The notes beneath the pieces are model-generated. The model was not told where the DNA came from and made no database searches. It worked only from the letters and a program-made list of their open reading frames with translations. The translations under genes and the position numbers were made by a program. Shown piece by piece: positions 21,401-36,500 of a stretch of 64,000 nt of DNA. This stretch comes from Antedon mediterranea (Eukaryota > Echinodermata > Crinoidea > Comatulida > Antedonidae): NCBI RefSeq assembly GCF_964355755.1, contig NC_092676.1, positions 21,372,288 through 21,436,287 on the forward strand, given 5' to 3'. How positions within the stretch are numbered: position 1 is the stretch's first letter; each line of letters begins with the position of its first letter.

Positions 21401-24400
21401 AATTAAATCAAAACCAATTAAAACAGCTTTATTGTTTCACCCTAGCTATACTATAATTAAGAAATGCCAGGTGTTCCCATGAATTTTGGAGGTACTAGGA
21501 CAATAACTGCAATTATATTAATATTAAAAATGTATCATGTCACTAATCTAAAAAGTAGTATAAAAAGAGATACCACCAATCATTATATTATATTGATGAG
21601 CTGCATCTTTTTGAAAATTACACCAATAAGTATCATTAAAATATTCAGGTCAACATAAAGCACAGAAAACGTATGTGTACACAGGAACATTTTCGCAAAA
21701 TTAAGCATAAAAATTGAAAGAAATACTCAAAATAAATTGGTAAAACTAACCTTAGTTGCTCATTTCGGATGTTTTGAAATTTTCCAAGAAATTCATTTTG
21801 TGTATTTACAAGAAAATCTACAAGACCAGTGCTACAGAGCCCCGATCCCTGCATTGTTGGTAACAGTATCGCCATGTTGCTGTTGCACGTCAAGGTTTCC
21901 AAAAAGCATTCTTTTGAGACTGGTGCTTTGACTAAAATCATTAATCAAAATTGCAATAAATGTATTTTCTTTTAAATATCTAATTATTATTGAACAACTT
22001 AGCCAATTTCATAATAATGTCGTTTGTAGAAAATAGGAAGATTTCTATCTATCTACAGAAGGTGCTTTAATATAAAAAAATAACATTATTGTAGTAAAAT
22101 CTGATCCCTCCTGAGCAATACTTTTTTAATTTTTTTTTTAAACAACATAATATATACAGTAAGAGAAAAAAAGTACATCTATTTAATATAAATTTAATGT
22201 AAAGAAAGAATACTTATTTCAGTTCTAAATGTATAAACATAATTTTACCTGTTGCTGCCACATCTTGTCTGAGAAAATTCCATGCATAAAAAAATGTGTC
22301 AATTAAACGTTTGAACTCTGAATGCTCTGAGACTGAAACGAACAATAATTATTATTATTATTTTATTTCTGCATCTTGGAATTGGCATCATTGTAATTAT
22401 TATCAGGCCTGGACCATACCTACAAAACTTTATATAAAAGTGCTTTACCGTTTAGGTTTTAATGTAACAAAACAAAGATAGAAAATAATATAAATAAATA
22501 AAAGACTATTATTCCTTTTAAGACAAGTATAGCAATTTCACTGTCATATTAAGGTATAAAGAAATTGGTTTACAGTAACAAACAATACACAAAACACCTA
22601 CCAACTGGTAGGTCAGAATCTCAAATCCCAAGTTAAAATACTAATAACTTATTCATCCATTATTTATTATTTATTCTTCCATCAGATTAAAAACCTAAAG
22701 AAAAACTATTTACCAACAAAGCTCTATTAAATATCAGTGAAAATAATTACCAGGGAGTTGGTCCAAAAACTTTGAGATGCTTAAGGTGATTGCTTCAGAC
22801 AAATCTATATGTCGATTAAACTTGTTGATTAGTAGACGTTGTAATTGTACTATGTCAGGTAGATATCGCACAAATCTTAGATGCTTTTCCTGCAACAAAA
22901 AATGTTTTAATAAAGTATTTTATATAGTATATACAGAGCAAATCTGTATGCAGTAGCGAACTATTGATTAAAGTATACTTATTTCGCATTTTTAACTATT
23001 TCAAATGTTAATGTGAACAGAAATGTCTTGCTACTATAATTTTGATTAGTACTGTATTATGTATAATTAAATACTATTATTGCCAGTTTCTGAATTACGA
23101 ATCACAGTCATACAGTAGTCTAACTAACTATCTAACCTTTTCCATAAAATTCTTAAGTACAAGCAAGGAATTATCATCTTGCTCATTTTCCAAAGCTTGA
23201 TGGATGCTGTGTATTGTGATGCGACTACGATACTGCCAAACGTGAGATGTGTCAGCCAGATTACCAAGGTCTTCAGGCTCAATTGGTGCATTCAGCAAAC
23301 ACATCAGGGGGTCATTGCTAAGACGTTTGTCCTCGCTTAATGCCTTGTTTGATTTGTGGATCATTTTGTCCAGACCCTAGATAAACATTAAAAGTACGTT
23401 TCAGGAACACAGTTACATTTAATGAGTGGAAGGGATGCTGAGGTGTAAAAAAAATTGACTTGGTGAATGCTTTAATCATGCTTTAATTCAACCTCAACCC
23501 AGTTGAGTTAAATTCCTGGGGTCAAATTTTCAACAGCTTACAAAATCCTCTTTACTTTGTTTTAAGTAAATTATTTTTCTTAAGTCAGTTTTCAGAGTAA
23601 TGATGTCCATAACATAAAAAGGACTGGTTTGATACTAAAAGATACAATTTTTCACCTTTTTAACTATGATTTAAGCAAAAAGATTGATAGTCTACCTGAA
23701 GGACAGGTTTTATGTAAGCTGCTGTAAAGTTTTCTTCCCAAGTCTTTCTACAATTCTTCGATGTTAGCAGTTGCTGAAAACCAGTTTGTAATTTTTCTAT
23801 AGAACAAAATAATGAACTTGATTAATCAACAAAAATAAAAACAATTTTCGCTTTTGACAATAAAAAATTAAAATAAAGGCTTTTGGAAAGTTAGCAGATG
23901 AATTTAGGCATCACTGTTTGGATAGTGAATATTTTACCAAATCACTGATTTGTAGATCCTGCTGCTTATAATTTGTATGACTAATTGTTAACCTGTCTGG
24001 CAGTTGTCAAGCATACAGTTGTGACGCTGATGCCATCACACCCTGTGTGAGATGAGATGAGATTTTTATCTTAAATCTTTTAACTTCTTACAAGACCTTG
24101 ACCCACACAAACAGTGTGACTTACCTGCAACTCTTCTTTGAAAAATATTGTCAATGACTTTATGCAGAATAAAGATACAGTCATCCCTGCTTTTTCCTGT
24201 TGTCACTGACAAGAGCCATATATCATTATGCAGATGTTTCCATAGAAATTCAAAGACATTTAGTGGTGTTGGTTTAATGATGGTGATAATTGGCTAAAAA
24301 AGAACACATTTTTTTTATTCAAAATTATAAAGTTTAAATATCTTTGATAAAAAACACTAACAGCTAAATTGATATATGTATAATACAACATTAAAACGCT

Positions 24401-24562
24401 ACCTGAGGTCCATGTTGGCACTCTGTACCCAGTAGCATGCTGCCATGCAACAGGAATCGGACAATAGCAGTTGCTACACAGTTCATGGATCTTTCACAAA
24501 CAATCTGGTTACCATGTGGCTGAGCTTCGCCTAGCACATGACCTGTTGATGTTGTATCGACC
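18491..24562 (-). CDS. RNF213: RNF213-like: C-terminal domain (12 exons)
   Basis: Exons: 24,403-24,562; 24,125-24,293; 23,696-23,796; 23,137-23,376; 22,751-22,889; 22,249-22,332; 21,751-21,931; 21,017-21,293; 20,314-20,511; 19,716-19,805; 19,347-19,519; 18,491-18,638 (stop TGA at 18,491). Landmarks shared with vertebrates: RFLLHGSMLLG, RYLPDIVQLQRLL, VYDPDRDLLPLILSQCQY, CRLKHVLALWQLL, DPFDGVGEDY and a final LSHAVDTWKT. The last intron (18,639-19,346) is almost filled by a minisatellite. Exact lengths and phases agree through all twelve. Confidence 0.93.
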
Positions 24563-27500
24563 CTGTAAAAAATGTAAACATATCATTATACCTTCTTTAA
24601 GTACAATACATTTTTTTTGTGATATTGATCTGAGATATTTAAGGATCTGAGCCAACAGAGTAAATATTTGAGTATAATGCATAAATGAAATCTTTCTTAA
24701 CAGTACACCAATTAAGAATTGACAAAGACATTTATTTTCAGTTGAAACAAGTTCTTAACAAAAATTCATCAATAGTAGATCTAGAGTAGTAGATCAATAA
24801 AGACTGGCTTTAAAAGTGTGCTGGCAAAAAAAATAAATATAAATTTTATTGTCCAGAAGATTGGCTGAAAAACAATCAATACTTATATATAATATTGCAA
24901 CTGTTGAAACCTGAATTAATTTTATTAGTCATTTATTTTTTTATTCCCTTACCTTCACTTATATTTATAATACAATGAATAAACTAAAATGATTAAATTA
25001 ACGAATGGCAGGTATTCAAATAATGAGATTTGTAAAATCAAAGTTACAACTTTACATTTTAGTAACTTCAATTGATGTGTTGTCTGAACGTAATCTATGT
25101 TGCTGCCCTCCAATTGGCAAGTTACATTCAAGACAATATCCAGTAAAAGTTGCTCTGCCACACTGAAAATACAATAGGAAATTCTTTAATAGTGATAATA
25201 CAAAAATATTATCAATTAAGATGTAGGCTTAAGTCCAAAAAGGTAAGGAGTACATTGTTACCACTATTACTATATAAAGTAAAAATGAAAAACATATACA
25301 GTAGGCCTACCTTGAACACAGAGACACATAAACACATAATTATTATGTTTTAGTGAGGTCTATGTTTTTAATATGTATAGTAAGAAAACCCTGGGGCATT
25401 TGGTCTTTGTTTTAAAGTTCAGTTTAAAATTTAATTAAAAGCATAAGCAAATCAGGGCCAGTATACTTACATCTCCAATAACGTAAGGGTGACCATTTGG
25501 ACATTCTACAGTAAAAACAAATAGAGTATTATTAAAAAACACTGATCAAAAGTTTAGTTGCTAGCTGCTTGACTCCTGGACAACCGTAGTGGCAAGGATC
25601 TCTATCTACTGTAGATAATTGGTGCCTAATAAAATTGCAAAAGACGAGAGTGACAAGGGTGTATAAAACTGTAGGATCTCATACAAATATGAAGTAAAAT
25701 TAAAGTGACCTTTAAGTTGACTTACGATTCCATGTCATGTTACGCTCAGTATTTGATCGACGGAGTGCCTTCACAGCTTCCATTGTATTATCTTGTGGCA
25801 TTGCTGGTAAAAATGAATTCTAAAATGGAGAAATAACGCAAGTTTTGCATGGTATGTTTCAAAAGTTTAAAAAAAAGAATGGCTGAATTTATAATCCTGT
25901 TACTTGTTGGTGTCCTACTGTACGAAGAAGACTGGCTGTCATGAATTGGCTGTCATCCTCGTGCATCTATATATAAATTTACGTAAGGGCAAAATTCGAT
26001 AAATCTCGGTTTATTTCTAGAATTTTTACTCGATGGTATATAAAGTTGGTTCATACTTTCGGTACTGATTTTAACCATCTGATGTAACCCTGTTTACTAA
26101 TTAAATTGAGTTAGGTAATTAGTTATTGACGATTAAAACGAATTTAGGTTTAACGATTTGCCCCAAATAGGGGTGTTTTCCAATCGTGGTATACACTGTC
26201 TAATGAATGTCCATAGAAAAATACCCGCACACAATAATACGAGTATGCTTCGCATTTTCCTATCTCCTCCTACGATAATTGTTTTTAATAGCTGAAAACC
26301 GGTTGAACAGCTCGAGTATAGCATCATAATGTTGAAGACAGGCCGATTTTCTTTAAAAAATACTATTTTGATAGATTTAATATACATTTTATACAACTGC
26401 TTTGATCTGCGATAAATGGAACATTCCAATCTCTGTTCCACAAGTGTCTATTCCCTCAGGCGTCGTAAAGACAAGTACTGTACAGTCATAACAGAAATTC
26501 GATCCATTTTATCCAATCTGTGCTGCAGAGGTTGGATATAGGTAATTGTTTTAACGGATAATGAGCTAGCCTTTCCAGTCGCCGTCTATTATGTACAATC
26601 ATCTTTATTATTGCAGTTAAACCACCACCCACACCACCACCCTCCCCCCCCCCCCCCCTCAATGGCATGAGTAGCGTTGTAAAGCCAGTAGAGGACAGGC
26701 CTACAGTACAAAGGATCACATGCCCTAAACGCAGAACAACTTTGGTGGTTAGGAACCAACTTAAGTATGAATTGGCTCTAAGAAACAATTGAAAACCATT
26801 AGACCTACTAATTAAGTTGAGTTAGATAATTATTCATTGACGATCAAAGCGAATTTACGATTTTCCCCGAATAGAGGTGTTTACTTTATTACTGACAGTT
26901 CCTTCTGAACGTTTATATTAATTAATAATGTAATTACTGTACAAAAAAATATAAACGTCGTATTAGTGATGTATCGTTACATGTACTGTACTATTTCAAT
27001 CGACTGTACGGTGACAGTTTCAACAAAGTATTAAATAGCAATGTTTTACTGTGTTTAGTCATGGAGGTATAAATACCTCCATGGTTTAGTGGTATATTAT
27101 TTGTAAAACATGAAAACAATTAATATTTCGTTACTAAATGGATAAAGAATATATTTAAAAATTGTTTGTCTTTGCACCCATCCTCTTCCCCATCACTCAA
27201 CCCTCATGTTGCATACAAAACACAAATTCAGTTTGTTTCAAAACAATTCGTTCCTGTAAACGACATGTAATAGTGTCCTTTATGTACATTTGAAGTCGCC
27301 AATTTTTTAACTCTGAAATTACTATGTATTCGAGAACCATCTGTGGGCACGACCATCTAGTTTCTCATAATTCTCTGTCCATTCATTTATTTTGTTTATA
27401 GTCATTGCTATAATCAATGTGGTAATTTGTAAAATCCTTGTATTCCACATTTTCCAATTGATTACTCAGAATTTAATCTGGATAACATCAAATTCATTAA

Positions 27501-30500
27501 GGTACTTGCTACTTATTGTAAGTGTCAAATTATATAATATTTTTCGTTTACTTCAACCATAGAGATGTTTCAACATTTGCCTCCATTTAATAGGAGGCAT
27601 TCTAGGCATATGTATGGCATCCTCTGACTTTTGCATTTGCTTTGTTGCAGTTTAGGCTTAAGATTGTAGGGCTGATTATCAATAATCTAATTACTGTAGT
27701 TATTATTTGAGTTTAAAAGTATCTTACCTGCATGTTAGAAGGATTTCTCATCAATGTAGCAAGGCATTGTGTCAATGATTTTCGATCAACTACATTTAGA
27801 ACAATTTGAAGGTGATTCACAGCTCCCTGAATACCGTAGTCTTGATGACTCAAACCAGGCATGACTCTAAGAACATGCTGCACATTCTGTGCTCTGTTCA
27901 TCAACAATGTGTCTGCTAGATCCTTTACAAACAAAATTTACATTTTGATTTTGTTACTTATGTATTTTTTTTTTCATTGACATTGAGAATTTTGTACTGA
28001 CAATAATAATCACATTTTTACTTACCTTACTTTTGAGGAATGCAAAATTCTGAAAGACCTTTCCAAGCTTTTTTTTAACCTAAATAAAAAATCATAGAGA
28101 AGCTATGATTGACTGATTGCGCAATTTGTATTTTTGGTAATTCAAATAAACTTTTCCAAAAAATACAAACTATTTAATTAAAAATTAATTCAATTAATTA
28201 ACATTACATTAACTTACCTCTGAAGAGATCATTTTAATGCCTACTTGTGTTGTTGCGTTCATTGTTATCTCTCTGAATACGGAAAGGAGCAAGCAAACTT
28301 CTTTTTGCTTTTCTTGTCCTTTTACACTCTACAGTACATAAACAAAAATGGTAGAATTTTAAATATAAACTGCATATAAGTATGACTCACCAGTTATAGT
28401 TTATTTTCATATATAAGTGTACTGTGGAACCAAAATGTATAACATTGAGCTCGTTTGAATCTTTACAAATGTGAAAATGAAAGTATTCTACTCTAGAAAT
28501 AATTATTATCAACATACCAGAATCACTTTTGACATTTTCTTATATTTTTTATCCACTATGCATTCGCCTACTGCTTCCCGAATGGTCTTATACATATCTC
28601 CAAGAATGACAAAACAATCTGGAACACTTTGCTCCTATTTGTGGTAAAAACAAAATTAAAATAAAATTATACATTCACCATTTAGAATCTTACAGTTAAA
28701 AATATTAATTAGTTGTCTGTGTCCATCCATTAATTGAGAGGTCTTTGTTTTTGTAAATGTGTTTCCACTATCAATTATAGTTTTGACTATTCCATGGTTG
28801 AATAGGCACATATCCATAGATCTGAAGGACTGTAGCAAATATTACCACATTTGTATACACTTTACTTATTCTTAAACAGATGACATTTAGAACAATGCAA
28901 GTGTGTACCATAAGAGTATACATAATGTATTGTTAGGAGGCTTTATTACCCACTGTAAAGAGAGATTATCTGTAAAATAACAACTAAACAAAAATGCAGA
29001 CCTGAACCTTCAACTCATCTGGCAAGATCCAGTTCAACTGTCCATCTCCTCTGAATTGGTTGACAGCATCTCTACCATATGCCTTATACATGTATCTTAT
29101 TAGGTACAGCTGAGCTTGCTTGTTCCTCCTACAAAACCCACAAGCTTCTCTAAGCAGCATGCTTAGCTAAAAAATAATTTGTCATAAATAGTCAATACAT
29201 ATGAAAAAGTTATAAAGTTTTTAGCTGGTTCACATCTGAGTAAGTGCCAATGACACATCTTGTTGACATGCTAACCAAACAATTATTTATTGACAAACAG
29301 TTAATGCTCTATTTGATAAGCAATATAAATAAAACTAATAATCAAATAAAAACTTACAAGACGCTTCACGTTTATTGAATGTTGGTGTTGCTGTGTCACA
29401 TCAATGAGAATAGTAAATGCATACCGTATCTGCGATACAGCCTCAAGTAACTTTACACTTAATGAATCTTCTAACACGTGTTGCCTGGTAAAGAAAGTTA
29501 CAGCACTCTGCAGTTTCCTATGAGCATGCTCTATGAGCTCACATGTTTTATTATCTGCAGAGTCTTGAGAGACACGTGAATAGTATGTGTCCTAAAAGAA
29601 ATCGGATTAGGAAAGATGTGTTTAATATTTTATTTATCCAGTCCAAAGTTTATTATCTAGTGATGACCTTCTTTGACTGGGTGTTTGTTTATATTCACCT
29701 AAACTTCACTTGCCTAGCAGTTATACTCTAGAAGACTACTGAAGTACACTACAACAACGGAAATGTCAATTTATTTTTATGTACCAAAAATCATAATGCT
29801 TTACTAATGTTAATATTACCACAGAATAAAAGTTCATTTCATGCAATAGTCACCTATACATGATATAAGGGTACACTAGTTGTTCAGATGGTAGACTTAA
29901 AATTCAATCAAATAGGGGTAAATTTATACTCTAAACAAAAACTTAAAATAAGAATGAAGAACATGTATTAAACTTAATGACATAGAGTAAAAAAGATTCT
30001 TTTAAATTGTAGTTTTGTGATGATTACATATACCAAAGAATATATATAACAAGAATGAGTATTCCGCGATTTTTGCATGAGAAATTTGTAACAGAGAGCT
30101 CCAGAGAGTGATGCCCGCCCTCATAAGGGCGGATGTATACATACTAAATAAGACTTGATTTAATAGATATTATACATGTCACATTAAATAGAATTATGAT
30201 AATATATTTCGCAATTGTAAACTATTTTATAATACATATTTATTAACAAACTAGTGTACATTCACTTTTACAGACAATTATTTACTAACATGCTAAATTA
30301 GTTCACAAAAAAGGCCTAACACAGCAACACCAAAATCAACAAATCGTTACTCAGCACGGCCTATTCTTTACCATTGCCGCGTACTACTCTACGCCCGGTA
30401 AATTAAGTATTGTTTTTATGATATAAATTAGTATAAAATACATGTTATTTATAGGATAAAATGTTAAATGTCATTAACATTTATTTGTTTTACCAGAAAC

Positions 30501-33500
30501 AAGTTAAATATAGGAATATTATTAAACTATCCTTCGTGAAAACGCGTAAACAGCAACACGCCCGGTCACGCTATCGTAGCGCCCGGTTGATAAAGCGAAC
30601 TGTTTATACGGCAGTTTTTACTAAATAAATTGCATAAAACGAACGATTAAATATCCAAATAGCATAACATGATGTTGGCATGTAGTTGATAACATTTTTT
30701 ATCATGAAAATACTACCGGTGGTCTAGCCTTTGATTATTGAAACCGTCACAAAAAGTTGTATACATCCCAGATACATCCACACTTATGGCGGCGCCCTAC
30801 CACATGGACAATATTACTGTTACAGGGAAAATCGCGGATTACTCATTCTTGTGATATATATTCTTTGCATATACACACCTCTAAACAGTCTATAAACAAT
30901 TTGCAGATATCACCAGCATTAGACTCTTTCATAAAAGAATTGCAATTCCTTAAATATCTGTCTACATGTTCTTTGACTTGTTCAAGACTGAAAATAAAAA
31001 AAAAAAGTGTTGAATGAAATTACAAAGAAAAAAATATCATAAACACATCTATCACTTTTAATTCTTAATCACGGTCATCATCATTACTGCTATCATAAAA
31101 ATATTTACCATATAATAAAAGATAAAATAACTCACTTTGACTGAAGCAAGAGCTGAAGAAAAAATGATCTGACAACAGGATTTGGATCGATGCAGTCCTC
31201 TGGAAATGGTGACACATTCTTCGTGGCTGGTTGGTTCTGTTTCTTTGATTCTATTGTCACATATCCTAGCAACCTTTTGACAACCTCTCCACTAGGTGGA
31301 GTACCATTAGCAAAGCAAAGCTGTGAGATGACTTCCATGAAGAACGAGTTACAGCATTGCCTAAATGCATTATGCTTAGCAATTGTCTCACTAAAATGTA
31401 GTTTAGGAACACATGACAAAATGTGGTTTAATACATACAAACATAATTTTAACACAAAACACTTTCATTAAGGTTATGTTGACATGACACTCAACTCATC
31501 AAATAAATTCAACTGAAAGAAACTTGTTGCTAAAGAGCATTCATTGAATTTAACTAGCTATGGTTACCAATACCATTCATGTGACACTATTCGAAGTTGA
31601 AAGAAGAACTAGGGTATGCACTGCGAGAGCTTCTGTAAACATTGAACTGATCGCAATTAGTTGCAATTACCAATACTACATGATTGAAGTTTAGTTTGAA
31701 GCAACTGTCAGTTGCTTGGAGTGCTCATGTCAACCAGTTGAGTAGCGTGTCAACCTAAGCCCACACAGTTAGATTGGATTGATTCTGTAGATAGGATTGA
31801 TGTGTGAAAATGACTTTGACTCCTAAACACAAAGACAAATTATGGAGACTGTTTTCAGCATAAGTAAAACTGAGATTGTTCTTTACACACAAAATCACTA
31901 GGAAATTCTGATCTGCACGATGCACATTTTTTCGCTTTTTCGGTATTAAAATATTTTTCAATACATCCCTTACAAAACACATGATGTTTTGGCTTACACG
32001 GAAGCAGTACAGGATCTGCAATACTCTCTTCACAAATTCCACATTTGTGGATTCCACTTCTGCAACCGCAAAGAATATTTAATTTAAATCGTGTAACTAA
32101 AACTAGTTAACCGTTTTATTGTTCAAAGGAAATAAATTGTGGTTATATTTACATTAATTTATATTGTGGGGCACTGTGGCGAAGTGGTTAGAGCATTGGG
32201 CTCGCAAAAAACCTAGAGGTTGTGTTTTCAAGCAAATAGTTTAGTCTCTCCAATGTTTCAAATTTACCTTACTTCTTACTACTGTACCTTATGTATATAT
32301 ACACTTAAATGGGTTTGTTGTCTGTATGTGTTACAAGGAAGTCGAGGTAATTTATTCACAAACTATAGTTATATAGAGTCCAAATGTACATGAAATTAAA
32401 TGTAAATTAAAGCCCTAAAATAAAATTACTCATGAAAACTTACTTATAGTAAACTTTACCAGCGTTCATGTTCATGTCATTCAAGATCTTAACCACAATG
32501 TTTACAGACTTAGCTTTCTTTAAATTTGCTGATTTTCCTAGTCCCTAGAAGAAAAACCCATACAGTACTTTTTAAAATTTATACTATATGTTTTTGTATA
32601 TATTATTTTTTCTTGAGTTTGCAATGCAATGTTCTTGTTTACAGTAAATAAACAGTGAATTGCTTTACTCTAATTCTAGAAAAATATATACAAACCAGCC
32701 ACATGGCCTTGCATTTTGGTGAGATCAATTTGGCAAACTCATCATTCGTCAAAGAGACATGCTCAAAGAAAAGCTTCATTACTGTGATCCTTGACCATAA
32801 ATATCTGAAAAAATGCAGAAATGTTCTTTATAAACAAATTTTTTCTGTAACAAAGAATAGGCCTACTGAAATAAGATCATTTTAGTGTAGGGTTTCATTT
32901 CATCATTGCGTCTCCTTACATCTTCTAGCATAAATTTTATATAAATGATGTTTTGCTTTGTACTGAAAACCAATGTACCTGCATTCATCTAGAATCACTT
33001 TGTTTCTTGCTCCATAAATGTCTTTATCTTTTCTGAACAAGTCCATCACTCTCTGAACAAGTGGAAACAATTTACTAATTTCCTTCAGCCATTTTCTTTG
33101 TCCTGCTTGTGTACGGAAATCATGATTGATACTGTCCAATACATATTTCAGACTTGTTACATCAAGGGTCTACAACACAAATACATATATGTGAATGTAT
33201 GTCACTATAGAGTTCCTCCTAAAACTGTTTTATAGTAGGAAACAATGTGTACATCACTCTGTACAATTAGTGCCATTTCTGGCATATTTGTTTGTATAAA
33301 ATGTAATAGTCAATTCTTAGTGTGCATAGTCTCAGACCAATCAATCAATATATCCACTTTCCCAAATCCATAAAATGTCACTAATTAGACTTACTGCAGT
33401 AATTACAGTAGAATAATTCTTACCATTTCTCCTTCATTTTGTATCTCTTCTTCTAGTGTTGGCAACACACCTGGGTATAATTCAATGATCTGTGAAAAGT

Positions 33501-36500
33501 GTCTAAATCTTGCTTGCAACTTGATAAAGGCCAAATGCACGGAAGCAACCAAATCAACACTTTTAACTTGACCTCCAAGTTTGTGTACAGTTGACAAAGA
33601 TGAGTTACTTAACTGTTGGCAGAGAAGCTGTTAATGAAGAAAGAAAAAAGTTTAGCTATATTTTACTTTAATAACATCGATTCATCACAATTTTTAAATA
33701 CACAGACACAAAACTGGCAGTACAACCAGATTAACCCCTCTAGTTCTGGATAAAAAATAATATGGAATAAAACAATATAATTTTTTGTCACCAAAAACTT
33801 TTGACAAAAGTACAATTTTGGATTATAATAGAAGGGCATACACTACACTAAGGAAAGCTGTAAATTGTGGTTCTTCCCAAGACTCCTAGAATGTTTACAC
33901 ATACCATTTTTTCCGAATCATGAGTTGTCTTGCAAGTCATGCTGACAAAGTCTGAGATGTAACGTTGAATAACCTCTTCACTTCTACAAGTAATCATGGC
34001 AGTCTGAATGATTTTTCCAATCTCAGATTGCTGCGTGTTTCGCAAGAAATGCTGCTCTGATGATATATCTGCTCCAACTATCAATACAAAATGTATTCTA
34101 CGTCAAAGAAATTCTTTTATATCTACAGTACCTATTATACTGTCTTGGTGGTTTAAACAAATAAGGGAAAAAATCATAGACTTGATTTAAAAACTGACCT
34201 TTTGCTTCCAATGAAAATTTCCAAATGTCATCAAATTTTCTCTTCACAATCCAAGAAAATGGAAATCTGGCTGTGAATGATTTACCGCCAAATCCTTTTT
34301 CTAAGACCGGTACTTCTGATCGCTGAACTCTTTTAGCAGGAGAAAGGAACATTTCATAGTTCATGTTTATTAAATCTTTGGATGAGAATATGCTGAGCCA
34401 AAGTTGGTGAACCCAAAGATTGTCAGCTTTGTCAGTCATCAGAAGGTGAAGATTGTTGCTGATGTCACAGGCAGCAATTACTTCAGCCAGAAATAGGGCT
34501 ACAGTTGCTGTTAAATGCTGCCAACATGCTTGCCTATATTAAAAGAAAAAAATGCATTAACTATATTACAATGGTACAAGTTGGTAGGTCAACGGTGAAA
34601 TCTTATCCATAATGTACTCGCAGTTCTTAGGATGTACAAATGTAAACAGAAGAATTAGGTTGAATTGTGTTTGCATCACTGGCATGTGAGAATTTGTTGA
34701 TGATTTGAAAAACACTACACACTTTTCTAAAAAGTACATAAATACGTTACTATTTTGTAAAAACCAGTTGACTTCAGTGTTAACAGCACTGACGTTTGAA
34801 TTGAAGCCTGGTATGTATAAAAAAACAATCACCTAAATGTCCCATTCTCTTGAACCTGCTTGATGTCTAGACCTTTTCTGCTTAACCAATCTGAGGGATG
34901 TGGTTCTCTTCCTTCCTTTTCTTTCATGAGACGAACGATGAGACATTTTAATGAATTTAAAAATTCTGAATTCAAATAATTAAAAGAATTAGAATATGAA
35001 AAATAAAGAAAAATATTCATTTATGCAGAGTAAAGCAAAACGACATTTATCAGCAATGATTTGATATCTGGGGGCCAGCCTGAAGCACCAATCGAAACCA
35101 GATGGGTTCTCAAAAAATCACTATATCCTAAACTTTCTTAGAGAGCTAAGGTCTTAAAGTAGTTGTCAATAAAAACAAAATACTATGTATAAATAGTTTA
35201 CCATGATGAACACAATCCCCTTCTATCAGATGTACCAGAAGATGGACTCTCTCAGTTGATCGATGTCTTTGATCAGAAGGGTCAATAATTCTTGCCATAG
35301 CTGGATGGATACAGTCAACAAGAACAGCTGTACAACTGACAAGGGAAACATCCTCATATAGATTGCTCTCTAGATCCATAATTTTGATATCTTTAGAAAC
35401 TTCCATTGCATCATTAGATCCTTCCTCAATCCCTTGTTCAATTCTCTCTCCTTCCATCTCTTCAAGTTCAAATTAACAAGTTATTTATTACATTAAAATG
35501 AGGAAACAATAACAACAATTAACAATTGTTAATTGTTGTTTACTTGCAGTACTGTTAGTAATTAGATAGAAGGAAATTATTGACTTATACCATTTCTAAT
35601 AAAGGTAATATTGGACTCCCTTTCGAGAAAATGTATAGATTTAGAATATAAAATTACCTTCAAGTTCTTGTTCCATCTGATGGGTGATAATTATGTTCTG
35701 CTGTACTTTGGGAACAGTAAATAGTAATTCACTTATTGGTCGGCCTAAAAGTTTGGAGACATCTGGACAATTTTCTTTCGGACGTTGAAGATCGTCGATG
35801 TGAGCAGAAGACCATAGTCCACCTATGATATAAACATATTCATATCAACTCTGCATGCCTGTATTTTCATATTATACTATATTAATTTAGACATTCCAAT
35901 ATTACTTTTCTTGGAACAAATACTGGTAAAAAAAAAACTATAACAACATTTTATGTAAAAACAATCTTGTTCAATATATTTATTAGCATTTCATTAGGAT
36001 GGTTAATTCATCTTTTCAACTGGTGTTTATTGAACAAATATTTTTAATAAATACCTTGGAATCTATCAAAGCATTTCTTAACACGAGGAAGTTGGATAAT
36101 AAAGACTACATGAGCTCTGCCCACTTCTTCAACATGTTGTCTTTCTTTCATGGCAGACAATACATTCTTTCGTTCATCTTGCACTTGATAAGAAGCACAG
36201 GGGATCAGATTTGTGGTGTCACTACTTGCGTCGCATTGTATCAATAATAATCTGTCATTTGCAGAAACTACACCAAAGAATTTTCTACAAGAAATATTAG
36301 ACTTTATAGTAATTATTTAGTGCAAATGGACAGTTTACATAATATGCTCACCTCCACTTCAGGTATGTTCAAATCAGTTTTGTGTGGAAAATCAGTAAGT
36401 TAAGAACTTAAATTAAGAACAAAAACTCACTGAAGTCTAATGGAAAACTGTTGCTCATATTGAAACTCCTGTAGGGAAACCAAACTGATGTCAGAAACAT

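Noticed and set aside
26640-26660. C-rich run as a regulatory or structured element
   Set aside because: It lies within Helitron copy 1 and is simply a homopolymer expansion of a less regular tract in copy 2.
31881-31886. GTAAAG as the donor of the RING exon
   Set aside because: It looks the strongest locally but leaves the wrong phase for the next exon. The alternatives at 31,871 and 31,889 keep phase.
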